A DNA stretch of 64,000 nucleotides from Parelaphostrongylus tenuis (lineage: Eukaryota > Nematoda > Chromadorea > Rhabditida > Metastrongylidae): the NCBI GenBank assembly GCA_019055375.1, contig JAHQIW010000507.1, positions 62,001 to 126,000 on the forward strand, given 5' to 3'. The notes below the pieces were generated by a model, which saw only the letters and a list, made by a program, of their open reading frames with translations, searched no databases and was not told the origin of the DNA. The translations under genes and the position numbers were made by a program. This document shows positions 45,974-56,480 of the stretch, one piece after another. Within the stretch, counting starts at the first letter, position 1; every line of letters starts with the position of its first letter.

Positions 45974-46554
45974 AGCCAAAAAAAACTGGTGCCAGGTTGA
46001 AATATGAACTCCGCTTGCAAAGCGTTATCTCCCTTTAGTAGTAAAAAGTACTGTGCAAATTATTTTCAAATCAAGCACAACATCAAATGAGCATTTTTCA
46101 AGCTATAAATTGATTACAAAACCATGGATAAGATTTTCAAAAATGTTTAATGAAAGGTGGAAATACGCTCTTTTTTCATTTATGCGGTTTCTCGTTAAAA
46201 AAATGAGGGATTTTAGAGAGCAATGATGAAATAAAATCATTCTTTCAGAAGTTTTTACAGTGGATTTCCATTATTTAATGAGGACAGCTTTTTTGATGCC
46301 TGTGATTAGCTGGATTGGTATTGAAACGCATACCAATCCTCGTAATCGTACAGCGGGGGGACACGCTTGGAGTCGAAATAACCCTAAATCTCCTCAGGAT
46401 TTAATATTATATCTTCCTCTAGATTTGATACTTTGCAGTAAACACGAAATTTATTGAAATGAGTAAGGACTCTAGTAACGTTCAACTGCTTGTTTTCTTG
46501 GGAGAATTTTGGTATACAGTCTGCCTACACACGCTCTGAGATGGACTTCTGGCT

Positions 46555-46845
46555 TATCAACCTCGTATGAGGCGTCAACCATTCCTAAAAAATTTATATT
46601 GAATGTTTATCGCGAGGTTTCTAAAAAAGTCAATGCCATGGATCAATTTTGTTCTACTAGCCGAGATCCATCGACTGAGAAGTGGTGATGGCACAGTGTC
46701 AGTGTACAGTGTGCCGTCACCATTCACGCCTCCGTACTTGTTACAATGGGGGCTTAATGTGGGACGTGGGCTACTGACGAGTGGGGCGAGACCTCCGAAA
46801 CACGCATGTATAGCCCTGGCATACCAACCTCGGGTAAGGCTTTGA
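46555..46845. repeat. FB4-like palindrome and MITE fragment
   Basis: CAACCTCGTATGAGGCG at 46559-46575 and CAACCTCGGGTAAGGC near 46828 resemble the FB4 ends. Between them GTGGGGCGAGACCTCCGAAAC resembles the FB4 core. A short MITE piece (AATTTTGGTATACAGTCTG) precedes it at 46505. Open frames of 80-101 codons here are repeat translations. Confidence 0.45.
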
Positions 46846-47342
46846 ACATTTCTGAAATTTTTTTTATTAGCATTGATCATTATAAAAAAACAAAGAGTAA
46901 ACAGCTGTTTATGGTGATCAAGACAGAAAAAGAATCAGTTTGTTAAAGAGCTACCGCCAACCTCATCTGAAGTCGGTAGAAGTTGAAGCAATTATTACGT
47001 AGACTCAAAGACGACTAGGTGATGAGAAATATCTGCTAATATGAAAGTACAATCTGTGTAAGCCTCCTTTGTGATACTATGCGGCCAATTTTCAGGAATG
47101 ACTCTCACCGAAATTAATACACCAAATGTGGAGAGCATCTCAGACTTAGCTCATCGACATTAGGCTTTCAATAAAGTCGAGAAAATGAAGTTCTTGAACA
47201 CATAATTGCCTAAAATTAGGTTTGAAGATTTCAAAAGAAGTGATGCCCTACTTTCTGCACTTACGTACTTCTCTGTCCACTTGAAGCAGTTGTGAGAAGA
47301 ATCTCGAAAAGTTGTTCTCTACCATTTATAAGCTTCCAATTT

Positions 47343-47940
47343 CTACTGCCTACTAAACCATAGATTTTCCATCTTCAAGAAGAGTTTATCGCTCTCAATA
47401 CATTCACCTGAGCAGGAATTTATGGCTTGCACAAGATCTTCATTTTTCAGTGTTTCGACGTAATTTATGGGACTTTGAAAGGTCGCCACACAAAAAGGAT
47501 TCTTATGTGAACGATGCAAGATCCAAATGCTCTTGATATCTGATAACATGTTTTGGGCCTTTGTTTTGAGCCTGCTTTGAGTCTTACTCCTCTTCATATC
47601 ATTCAAAAAAATCATAGTGATTATTGACATTACTCTCGGTTGGGACTGAGGATGGAAGGACGTCGAAATACTTTTTATCTTGATAGGCTGCTTGCTGAGG
47701 AAGAAGATCCGGCCAACATGATGGTTTCAAAGAGAGCTAATTTCAGCTACGACAAACTGGTAAGCGAAATATAACATAATGCTTTTCACAACGCCTAAAA
47801 ACACGTTTCTGATACACGTATGATCCAGAACTTTAGAGAATTGCGGTTTTGCAGCGGACAAAGGTTTCCTTTTTTGAGGGTTTTTGGCAGTAACAACACC
47901 GATAGAATCTTTTTCGCAGTCCAAAAAGGCATCATGATGC
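47343..47940 (-). CDS. Candidate two-exon gene (competes with the plus-strand model)
   Basis: The last exon 47343-47658 starts at a TTCCATCCTCAG acceptor and is open for 104 codons to TAG (SKTQSRLKTKAQNMLSDIKS, CVATFQSPINYVETLKNEDL). The upstream exon, about 47748-47940, reads DCEKDSIGVVTAKNPQKRKP, then CIRNVFLGVVKSIMLYFAYQ and splices at TTTGTC|GTAGCT in phase 0. The donor is weak and the 5' acceptor unknown. Its intron coincides with exon 1 of the opposite-strand model (47652-47759). One of the two is probably spurious. Confidence 0.35.
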
Positions 47941-47954
47941 CTTTAACAGAATGA
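47652..47954 (+). CDS. Candidate two-exon small gene
   Basis: ATG at 47652 opens exon 47652-47759 with a perfect ACTG|GTAAGC donor, reading MEGRRNTFYLDRLLAEEED, then MVSKRANFSYDKL. A GATCCAG acceptor at 47828 continues in phase 0 for 41 codons (FPFLRVFGSNNTDRIFF) to TGA. Total 77 aa. The first exon is very protein-like. The second overlaps a minus-strand frame, so a different downstream exon is possible. No domain is recognised. Confidence 0.35.
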
Positions 47955-48610
47955 ATGATGAAGCAGCCCGCGAACATCGTAACAAACAAGCAAATCAAAG
48001 GCCGCCCATTTTATGAAAATGGTCAGAATTAGCCAGAGAGAAGCACAAGTGAAAACCTTTTACTGGAAGGTATCAATTACGTTCCCGAAACTAATCTATA
48101 ACTCATTTCTGAGCAATGCGGATTGTTCAATCGAACCTTAGACAAATTCTTATCACTATGAAAAACCATATGTTGGTTTCCTAAGCATGAAAAAAAGAGA
48201 ACTACGGTGAAAATAAATTCCTATGATTCAAACTCATGCTGATAATATCAAGGATTTCTGTCACATAAATAAACGTATAATCTTAATCACTGGAGAATTC
48301 TCTCTGTAGGCTTCCACGTCAACGTTAAAATTTCGAGGTATTCGTAAGTACTGCATTTTCAATGACTCTTATTTATGCTTTGTTTTTTTACAAGCACATA
48401 CTTTTAATTGAGGACAATTTCATTCAAAACCAATGGTAGTGAAGATGTTCTTAACTATTCTCGCTTAATAACCACTTTAGCGAGAACATGGAAAAATCTT
48501 ATTGGATTGCCAACTACTAATAAAAAGCAAATAATTTCCACAATAACGAAAAAGTTGTGTTTTGCATTGTTTGATTTCTTCACTTGCTCGAACATTTCTC
48601 TATTTTACAG

Positions 48611-48770
48611 TATGCTGGCGCAAATTCTAAAACGTCGTAAGGTAAATAAATGGAAAAAGAATAGTGGAAATCAACTGACAACAATTCCACTCGTATCCGT
48701 CGACAGCAATTGTCAGAATCACCACAACATTCAAAATACGTTAAGAAATCAGCCAGTGGACATTTTCTGA
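48611..48770 (+). CDS. Candidate terminal exon with basic start
   Basis: A good acceptor (TTCTCTATTTTACAG) is followed by a 52-codon frame to TGA: MLAQILKRRKVNKWKKNSGN, then a polar tail ending RNQPVDIF. A short Lys/Arg-rich juxtamembrane-like start followed by a polar tail would suit the cytoplasmic end of a membrane receptor, but no transmembrane exon was found upstream. The complementary strand is also open (Cys-rich). Confidence 0.25.
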
Positions 48771-48812
48771 ATAAAGAGATATTATAGTTCATGAGGATGC
48801 CCAGGGCCATTT

Positions 48813-49085
48813 TGAGGTCGGTACGTCAGTGACACACGTACGTCTCGGCGGTATCGCCTGTTTCATTTGTGCCACACGCTCCACTGTTCAAAAACAGTTG
48901 ATTGGAAGGATGTCTATATAATCCAGACGTAAATCATCGACTGAAAAAATGGTAACAACAATATTATGAGCTTACAGCATAAGGTTCTCCATTCCAGCTG
49001 TAAAGTAGGGTTTAGTGAGATGCGTTTGGCTCTGATGAAGCGGGCGATGCGGCCAAAACGTACGTATGCCACTGATCACCAACTC
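48813..49085. repeat. FB4 palindrome, complete copy
   Basis: The left arm has GAGGTCGGTACGTCAGTG and ACACGTACGTCTCGGCGG. The right arm has GATGCGGCCAAAACGTACGT and GCCACTGATCACCAACTC, inverted. The spacer is about 130 bp. From 49090 to 49680 no gene is seen. Confidence 0.65.
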
Positions 49086-49684
49086 GAAATGACTCTCAAC
49101 ATTCTCACGAAATATATTGAACATTTGCAGCGACGTTTAAAAACAATCTATTAAAAATAAAGATAATTGATGGTCACAGTGGCTACCTACTTTCTCAGAG
49201 ATATCAAGTTTTGGTGCAAATTTTCTATTGGGTTTTTGTGCATAGCAAAGTTCACGTCGATATATACTCAGCACAGTGATCATAAACTCACTGTACTATA
49301 TCAACCTCGAGTTTTTGGCTTACACAGAAATCAGTGAGCATAGTTCTCTTACAGTCCTATGAAGTTCATTTTCTGATAACATATGGGGATAACTTTTCAA
49401 CATGATCTAACTGCAGCAAATGAATAGCCAATCGCTATCGCAATTCTTGCAATGTATGTTCTATATTCAAAATTGTACAATTTATAGATCATTCACAGGA
49501 TACCTAATAAAATAACTTACTAAAGAGCACACTGAGCAAAATCTTATGAGTGCATATCAAATTGGAAGTCGCAATTCCTTCAAGTAATACTAGAACTATG
49601 ATGATGGATAAGCCTAATTTACATACCAGGCATTAAAAGTGTTCTATCACCTCAATTTTTCATGATATTCCGAAACTGACAAAG

Positions 49685-49973
49685 TTATAGGGAGAATAGA
49701 GTAACATCAGACCTTGGCGCTGGTCGTGGTGTTTCGAAATACCAATTCTTGTAGCAGACGACATCTTCGTAGTCGAACAACTCAACGATGTCAACTAGAA
49801 GACCGAGCAAAACTAAGATGTGCGCATGCATTTCGTCGTTGCGTGATTTGAATGCTTGTAATCGGAACACACCTTATACAAATATTGACGAGTTTGTCCA
49901 ATATCGTCGTGTCCTCGGCGTCGTGGCCATCATGAAAAGCAGACGCACAGACGACGTCGTGACTCATCTACAG
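49685..49973 (-). CDS. Complete small two-exon gene, 71 aa, unknown
   Basis: A strong acceptor (TTTTCTTCTCTGCCCAG) lies just upstream of ATG at 49967, as expected for a spliced-leader site. Exon 1 (49880-49967) reads MSHDVVCASAFHDGHDAED and ends AATATTT|GTATAAG. Exon 2 (49685-49812) follows a CACATCTTAG acceptor in matching phase 1: a hydrophobic FLLGLLVDIVELF, then DYEDVVCYKNWYFETPRPAP, ending TLFSL with TAA at 49685. The 67-base intron is of typical nematode size and codon usage is coding-like throughout. One hydrophobic segment (about residues 27-42) suggests membrane association. An unspliced plus-strand frame overlaps but has no matched signals. No family is recognised. Confidence 0.6.
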
Positions 49974-50261
49974 ATCCTGGGCAGAGAAGAAAACGATCAC
50001 TCTAAAACGACGAGCGATTTGTTTTGTCGATTATCGGCGACTAGAAAAAGCAGTATGTCGACTATCTAATGGTAGTGACCACGAATAAAAACAAGCTATA
50101 GCGGTTCTAATCAAACGGATCTACCTTTTACTTTTTTTTGCCAAGACTTACGACGTATTGTGAAGGAACTCAATGGCCAGCACAAGTAACACTCCAATTT
50201 AATACTTTCACTAACAGTCTCCTAACCAGTATGTCACCAAATCTATGATATCCATTGATGC

Positions 50262-50350
50262 AGAGTGATGTGCAAAACTTTCTCGTCAGGCGGTACTTGA
50301 ACCCACATCTCACTCGCGCGCGCTCTAACCTGTTGCGCTACTGATCCCCA
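50262..50350 (-). repeat. tRNA-like SINE head (minus strand)
   Basis: On the minus strand GTAGCGCAACAGGTTAGAG is followed by GTGGGTTCAAGTACCGCC, then AAAGTTTTGCACATCAC. The last block is shared with 59598-59692 and, diverged, 2080-2110. Confidence 0.55.
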
Positions 50351-50446
50351 CAATGGGTATATTTGGAAGTTCATACTACCGCCAGAAGCAGGTAAATGAA
50401 AAGATTTTCATTTGATCATCAATTCCAGGATAATTCTAATTATTAC

Positions 50447-50926
50447 CTTATCACCAGATTTCTTTCCTGAAAGACTATAAACAGGAGTTTTGCGCCTTAT
50501 CATATCCATGGAGCATAAGATCCATGTAAAATAACACTGATGAGTGCGAAAAACAGAGCTCTCATTAACCTTCTCGAAACAGCAGATGCTTAGCGTCTCA
50601 GCAATCAACATAAATACCTTCACAGAATCTGCTTCCTCGTTCTTTTTATGACCACTATAAAGTAATGTGATGTTAATAGCGGCTCGCAATTAATATCTTG
50701 CTTCTCTATGATATTCTTTAGCCACCTGCAACACTTGCTTCCCCGATGAGTCTCGTGCTTTGAGAAGATGCCAACAAGATCTTTATTTGCCCCTTCCGAT
50801 AAGAAGTGATTCAGTTGGTTGTACATGTTCTAGCTTACTTGGATTACTTAGACTGTCCGTCTTCACTAGTTGTGCAGGCCTCAGCACATATTCCATTTGC
50901 CACTTTGTCTCGCGACAGTCGACCAT
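50447..50926 (-). CDS. 5' exons of a gene divergently paired with the next one
   Basis: ATG at 50926 (context CGCCATGG) opens exon 50839-50926: MVDCRETKWQMEYVLRPAQL, ending CCAA|GTAAGC. A second exon follows near 50750-50795 (TCTTCTCAAAG acceptor; RDSSGKQVLQ). Then come 50618-50654 (CTTTATAG acceptor, AAG|GTATTT donor; GHKKNEEADSVK) and 50447-50572 (42 codons; KVNESSVFRTHQCYFTWIL, ending GKKSGDK, donor GTAATA). Exons 3 and 4 join in phase. The join of exon 2 to exon 3 is not resolved: the common frame has one TAA between them and donor phases disagree. Later exons lie below 50447. No domain is recognised. Confidence 0.5.
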
Positions 50927-51020
50927 GGCGATGGTTTAATTTGAGCACAGAAGCTGGTGCTAGTGTCATACCGTGATCTGAAAATTGCCGGCAGTTGCAA
51001 GTCGCGAGTTAATTCTTTTT
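50927..51020. promoter_or_regulatory. Shared intergenic region of a head-to-head gene pair
   Basis: Only 94 bases separate the minus-strand ATG (50926) from the plus-strand ATG (51021). Whatever drives both genes must lie here or in the 5' exons. I see no TATA box. The segment contains an ATTTTCAG-like stretch on the minus strand that might be a trans-splice acceptor for the left gene. Confidence 0.45.
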
Positions 51021-51917
51021 ATGACCACATCCGTTCAACGTGTAGGTGGCGTCCTTGAGGACGCGTACACTGCCGCGGAATCCACTCTTCAGTTTCTACA
51101 GCGCCGGGAGGAACGTTTGATCGAAAAGGTGAGCACAGTGCCCGTTAGTTGGTCGGTGCTTGCTTTGAGAGGTCCAAATGCGGCCCATGGTCCTCTTCTC
51201 CTTCTATCTAGTTCCTACTTCATGTTATTTTCCATGTTCAATTAACGCCCAAATTACACACTCCATGGTTTTTACAATCACAGAACCATCCATTTCGATT
51301 TGATCACCACTGCACCATGAGTTCTCCAGGACTCGCTACCTACTCTGAAGACTCGATAATCTCTAATCCTTCTTTTAGAATCTTTGGCAATAATTCTGAA
51401 GTTGCTACTGTATGCCTGAGATCTCGAGAGCCCAGTCACTAATGGTTGTTTATCATCAGTTGTCATTGCTATCCATATCAACTTCATTGTCTCTTTCATC
51501 ATTTCTTCTACCAACTTTGAGAGAGATCAGTGTCAAACTGCCAAAAGATTCCATAACTGTCATTCTAATTGTTTCCGATCTTTTCAATACAAGTCATTCA
51601 ATCTGTGTAGGTGTAAAAAATTGACCAAATTCAAATTCATTGTTAGTTTGCTCAAAAATTGATGCGCTTGTGACTAATCCATTTTTTATTGTTTAAAATC
51701 CATACCAGCTTCGTATAAACTGAGCAATCTAATAAGCCTACTGTTTCCAACTATAAGAATGCTGACAGGGAAGAAATATGGAACAAGAGATGACTTCTGT
51801 CTTCTGAATGCCGTTCCTTTTTCGGAGACTCCATTGCCCTGTTTTTCAGGAGAAAAAAGAATAATAAAAGAAAAAAAGAACAAGAAAGAAGAACAAAGTC
51901 GATTTTCAGTCAAGTGA
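51021..51917 (+). CDS. Complete four-exon gene, 197 aa, unknown
   Basis: Exons 51021-51128, 51284-51409, 51460-51610 and 51709-51917 sum to 594 bases, exactly 198 codons including TGA. Phases are 0, 0 and 1 and all match. Signals: AAAAG|GTGAGC, AATCACAG, ACT|GTATGC, ATCATCAG, GTAG|GTGTAA, CATACCAG. The N-terminus MTTSVQRVGGVLEDAYTAAE continues into an LQFLQRREERLIEK helix. Exon 2 is polar (HPFRFDHHCTMSSPG). Exon 3 is Leu/Ser-rich, then PTLREISVKLPKDSITVILI. Exon 4 ends in a strongly basic tail (IIKEKKNKKEEQSRF). The amphipathic N-terminal helix and Lys-rich end suggest a soluble or membrane-peripheral intracellular protein. I cannot name it. Confidence 0.6.
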
Positions 51918-52082
51918 TATCTAAAAATCTCATCACGGAACTTCGTATAATCTCACTAGGAGCCTTCTTCAAGATTTAGTGTTAAACGCGCGTCTGCCTA
52001 ACATTCAATACCAGGCCTCAAAAAAGCTTAATATAAATTCTATAGAAATGAATTGAAGAGGTCAACTGCTAAACGGCTTTGT

Positions 52083-52608
52083 ATTCGACTGTTTTTACGA
52101 TCTCGCTTAAAACTGATCCATCCTGACAGCACATTCTAAGCCTTTCATGAGGTCTGTTATGGCACTCACACAGAGACAGTACATTTTTTCGACCTCGCAG
52201 CCTCGTCGATTGCACAGCGCCCATCGCGTGTGCCGATATCCCTTTCAAGGAAGAATTCCTTACATAGAGTGATCGTTGACGCACACTTTACACCGCGTGC
52301 CTAATGAAAATTTAGGTATACCAGTCTTGAGAAAATCGACTGTTAGTCACTGTAATGTCCGGTGATCATGTCACTGATTATGCAGTGATATGTCACCCTA
52401 GAATGAAGTGGATTTTCACTTGACACGTGGTACAGCGTGCTCGTCAACGATACCCCTATATAAGGGGCTCTCTTCCGAAAGAAGTCGGTACAGACAAAAG
52501 GCATTATACAGGTGAGGAGGCTGCATGGTCACAACACGTGTGTTGCATTGTATATGTGCTCATAACGGACCTCACGAAAAGCTTTAAGCATGCTGTCAGG
52601 ATGTAATA
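52083..52608. repeat. FB1 foldback, second large copy
   Basis: The left arm has CATCCTGACAGCACATTCTA, then TTTCATGAGGTCTGTTATGG. The right arm carries the inverses CATAACGGACCTCACGAAAA and TGCTGTCAGGATG. The centre is near 52345. Arms are diverged but clearly paired and share the family modules of 9487-10260. Confidence 0.65.
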
Positions 52609-52610
52609 CA

Positions 52611-54849
52611 GCTGTTCTTTTTCAAAAAAGTCCATTGTCATGTGCTCGTTTTATTACAAAACATATTGCTATAAATGACAAACAAGTAACCCATGTCATG
52701 GCAATATTTTTACATAAAAACGTGTGTCTACGTTTTTTTGCTAACGCATTACGTTCTAAGTCAATTTTTATGATTTTTTAAAAATTTCCACATATTCCAA
52801 TACTTATTAGTTTACAAGTTCTCACACTTCATTCACCCACATAATCCACCCCTACAAAATGTGCTCATCCACCTCTTTTTCATTAGACATGCTGTCTTGC
52901 ATTAGCATCACGAAGAATTCCAGATTTTTGTGCAGCCTCAGCAACCACGTTAGAGCTTTGCCTTGTTCGTTGGATAATGTTGTTGAATGCTAATTGAGCC
53001 GGGCCCGTCTGTAATAGTAAAGTAGTAATTACTTCCGCAGACTTCACCATAGACAATAGTGACTTTTTCTTGGGTCGAAGATGCTTTTCTAAGACACTTT
53101 CCTAGGTATGGCAAAATACCCCGTTACCGAAGAAATGAGAGCCTTTCTCTCAGTCTAGTATTTAACCAACGAATGCGTGAATATCGTGTCGCAGGCAAAG
53201 TTTTGTCGGAAATTTCCTTTATTGATTTCTGTGTTTTTTAACCCCCAAGGGAGAAATCGATATTCGCAGAGCGTATTGCGGTATTTTCGTTATTAAATTG
53301 AGGATTTTTCCTTCTTTCGGCAAAAATAGACTCTTATATTACTTTGATAGAACAAGATTTTCTCTACTCCCTCATATGTTTTTCGTTTGATTGTACATGT
53401 CTTCTGTAGAGAAAACTCCCGTTTATTATGCCATCGCATGGATTTTGGTATTCAATCAGTTGTATTGCATAGTACAAAGGGGATCATAAGGAAATCTTTA
53501 GTTTTGCTCTTCCTTAGCTTTATACAAAGCTCAAAAGTAATCATCGTATATACCTCTTCATCAAAAACTCTCACTATAACTAAATTTATATCAATCATTC
53601 GCTTATTTCCAATTATTCAGAGCCGATGTAAGTGAGAAAAAGTTGAGTACTTCTAGAAAGTGGAAGAATTCTGAGCAGAAAGAAAAACCGTGCTTGAATT
53701 TAAAGTTTAGAACATCGCCATCATGCAAACTATTGCTCAAGAATACGCGTCTCCAGAGAAGTATTCTCGATATTTTTCCCCTGTCCGCTCCCATATTCAA
53801 AAAAGCATCTTTTATTTCCTTTTGAGGTATTAGTAATTATTCAACAGTTTGGATATCGAGAATCTCAGAGATGTGTTTTATTTTCCAAATGGTTTTCATA
53901 TTATACTGTGTAAGTAAAGTATAATTTTCATTCACATTCAAGCATCTTTCGCTGGAAGGGGGTTTTCACTTAGACTTTCATCAACCACTCGATAGCACAA
54001 ATCAAATCAATCTCAATAACAAGCCTGGTTTTTGAGAAGGACGTTTCAGTGCGTTTACAGCTGAAAGATTATCGAATTTCATACCTCGCGTCGTGTCGAT
54101 TCCCAGCGCAATTTACACGTGGCGTGCGGTGCGCGCTGAGTGTAAAACCCAATATTCCCTTAGCTGTAACGACGCACTAAGAAGTCTCTCGCAAAAACAT
54201 AGCATATCCTTGAAATGTTATGATTTGCGCTATCGTATGGGTCGGAAAGCCCGAGAGAGAAGCCGTGTATAGCGAAAAAATCTTGCAATCTTATAGATTT
54301 GAGCTACCGACTGGCTATTGAACGGCGACGGCTTGATGCCAGTGTTGCAATATCCATACACATAGCGGCAGAAGGCATAGGCGCCGCATGTGAAATTCAA
54401 TTTTTATTTCGGTGTTGCAGAGCAATAAAGAGTTTTCTTGAAAAACCAAGAACACCTTGAAATTTGCCGAAATTCGTATTATCGAATAATTGTTGAACAT
54501 TTTGTGTAAAAGCTTTGCCTATCGTAAGGTGTTTGAGTGTAAATTAGATTTTCTTTCCACTACAGCGTAATATAGACAATCGAAAATGAAATACAACTTC
54601 CGAGTTATGAAAATTTAAGCTACTAAATAACTGCTAAAATGTCTAGGAAGAGCAGAAAATGCTTTTTTGAATATGGGTTCTGATAGGAGAAGTACCGTAT
54701 CATACGCAATGATGAACGCGCGCCTCACCCTTCTCTAACTTGCGCTACATATTGAAATTACGTCCGCACAGACCTCTCTCAAAGATGTTTAGTTCTAGAA
54801 GTGTGCTTTTAAGCTGCGTTCTCACAATACAGGCGATACAAATGCACAA
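52611..54849. other. Region without supportable genes
   Basis: Short frames at 53387-53825 lack matched splice sites. R3-like diverged arm sequence occurs around 54140-54500. Nothing else is recognised. Confidence 0.4.
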
Positions 54850-56480
54850 TCACCTGTCACATGTCACCTGCCGTCCCGTTGATCGTCGAGTGACTCGACC
54901 GGGTACCAGCAACTCTTCCATTTTTACCTATCGCTTGCAAGAGTAGCCCGGTGGGTCCCCCTCGCTCTAGGAATTCGCTGAGCATCATATCTTTCTTCCA
55001 TCGCTTTCGTGAAGAAATCGGACCAACGGGTCAGTGGTCTTCCTTTAGAGCGCTTGACGTCCCGAGGAATCCAGTCGGTAACGGCTCTCGTCCATCGGTT
55101 GTCGTTGAAGCGCATCACGTGTCCGGTCCACCTTATTTTCGATATCCTGGCGTGTAGAACGGCGTCTCTGATTTTCGATCGTTGACGTAGGTCGGAACTT
55201 CGGATCCTTTCTCTCATTTGCGAGATACGGGATACTCCTAGCATCGACCTTTCGACTGCGCGTTCGATAACGCCAAGTGATCTTTCATCTTGCTTACGTA
55301 GCGACCAGGTTCATGCTGCATACGTCAGGGCAGGGATAATTGTCGAGTCGAAAAGGTGGGCACAGAGTCGGATGTTCTCTGTCGTCTTCACTACATCTTC
55401 GATGCTCTTAAACGTTCCCCAAGCCGCTCGTTTCCTCCTCCTCAACTCTGGAGCTAGGTCGTTCATCATGTTGATTTCACGAGCTAGATAGACGTAACTG
55501 AAGCATTCGGAGATTGTCGTTCCGTTGAGCGTGAATGGGGCATTTAAAACCCATCCGTTCCTCATGAATATTGTTTTCGTTAGATTCAGTTGAAGACCAA
55601 TCTCTCCACAGGCGTTATCGAAATCGGTCAACATTCGTTCTCGACCGTCAATTTTCACTCCCATTTCGTCTCATTCTGATGTTCGCATGACGTTTTGTAG
55701 GGTGGCAGGTATAGTTTTGGAGAAATTGTATCGCCTTGTCGATCCCCTCTTCTTACGTCAATGGTGATATTGTTGTAGAATGGAGATATTTTGGTCGTGA
55801 AATCTTTATAAAGCTCACGAAGGATCATTATATACCGAGTAGGGACGCCCTGGTTATCCAAAGCCTCTATAACCGCTTCTGTTTCCACTGAATCAAAGGC
55901 TTTCTTCAGATCGATGAAAGTGAGACAGAGTAGTTGTTTGTACTCTCGTGAAACTTCAGTGAGTCTTGTAATCGTGTGAATGTGGTCCATGGTACTAAAT
56001 CCTTTTCGGAACCCTGCCTGTTCGCATGGCTGTCCTTCGTCCAGTGTTCTGTCAATCCTGTTTAGGATGACTCGAGCAAAGAGTTTATAGACAATGGACA
56101 GCAAGCAGATTGGGCGATAATTGCCTATGTCGTGAAGGTCTCCCTTTTTGAACAACAATACGGTCTTGCTGGTTTTCCATTGAATAGGGACCTTGCATTC
56201 TGACAAGTAGCGAGTGAGGAGCCGAGCCAGGGTGTTGATGAGAACTGGCGGCAGATTCTTCAGATGTTCTGGTCTAGTCCTCTTTGGACCGAGTGTTGTT
56301 CTGTTCTTCACCGACGATATAGCATGTCGGATTCCAGAAGGGAGGACCGGTGGGACGACATATTCGTCCTCTTTCAATTTATATGACGGTGAGAGGACAT
56401 GGCTAGTGAAGAGATCCAAGTAGTATTGGTGGATGATTTTCTCCATAGCCCTTCTCGAAGCTGTAAGTGCCCCGTCAGGG
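54850..56480 (-). mobile_element. 5'-truncated, inactive RTE-type non-LTR retrotransposon
   Basis: Minus-strand frames give the RT domain of RTE elements in order. 55655-56477: thumb-proximal region with QWKTSKTVLLFKKGD, GNYRPICLLS, QAGFRKGFSTMDHI, FIDLKKAFDSVETEA and RRGDRQGDTISPKL. 55311-55664: GVKIDGRERMLTDFDNACG, then LNLTKTIFMRNGW. 54924-55244: C-terminus with ISKIRWTGHVMRFNDNRW and GRPLTRWSDFF. A frameshift follows SPKL. A stop replaces a conserved Trp just before MGVKID. DGR joins directly to ERML, so the FADD catalytic box (normally between them) is deleted. The endonuclease domain is absent. It is a dead, 5'-truncated copy. Confidence 0.85.

Noticed and set aside
46575..46880. Frames of 80 and 101 codons on opposite strands
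   Set aside because: They sit in the FB4-like palindrome, where inverted arms keep both strands open.
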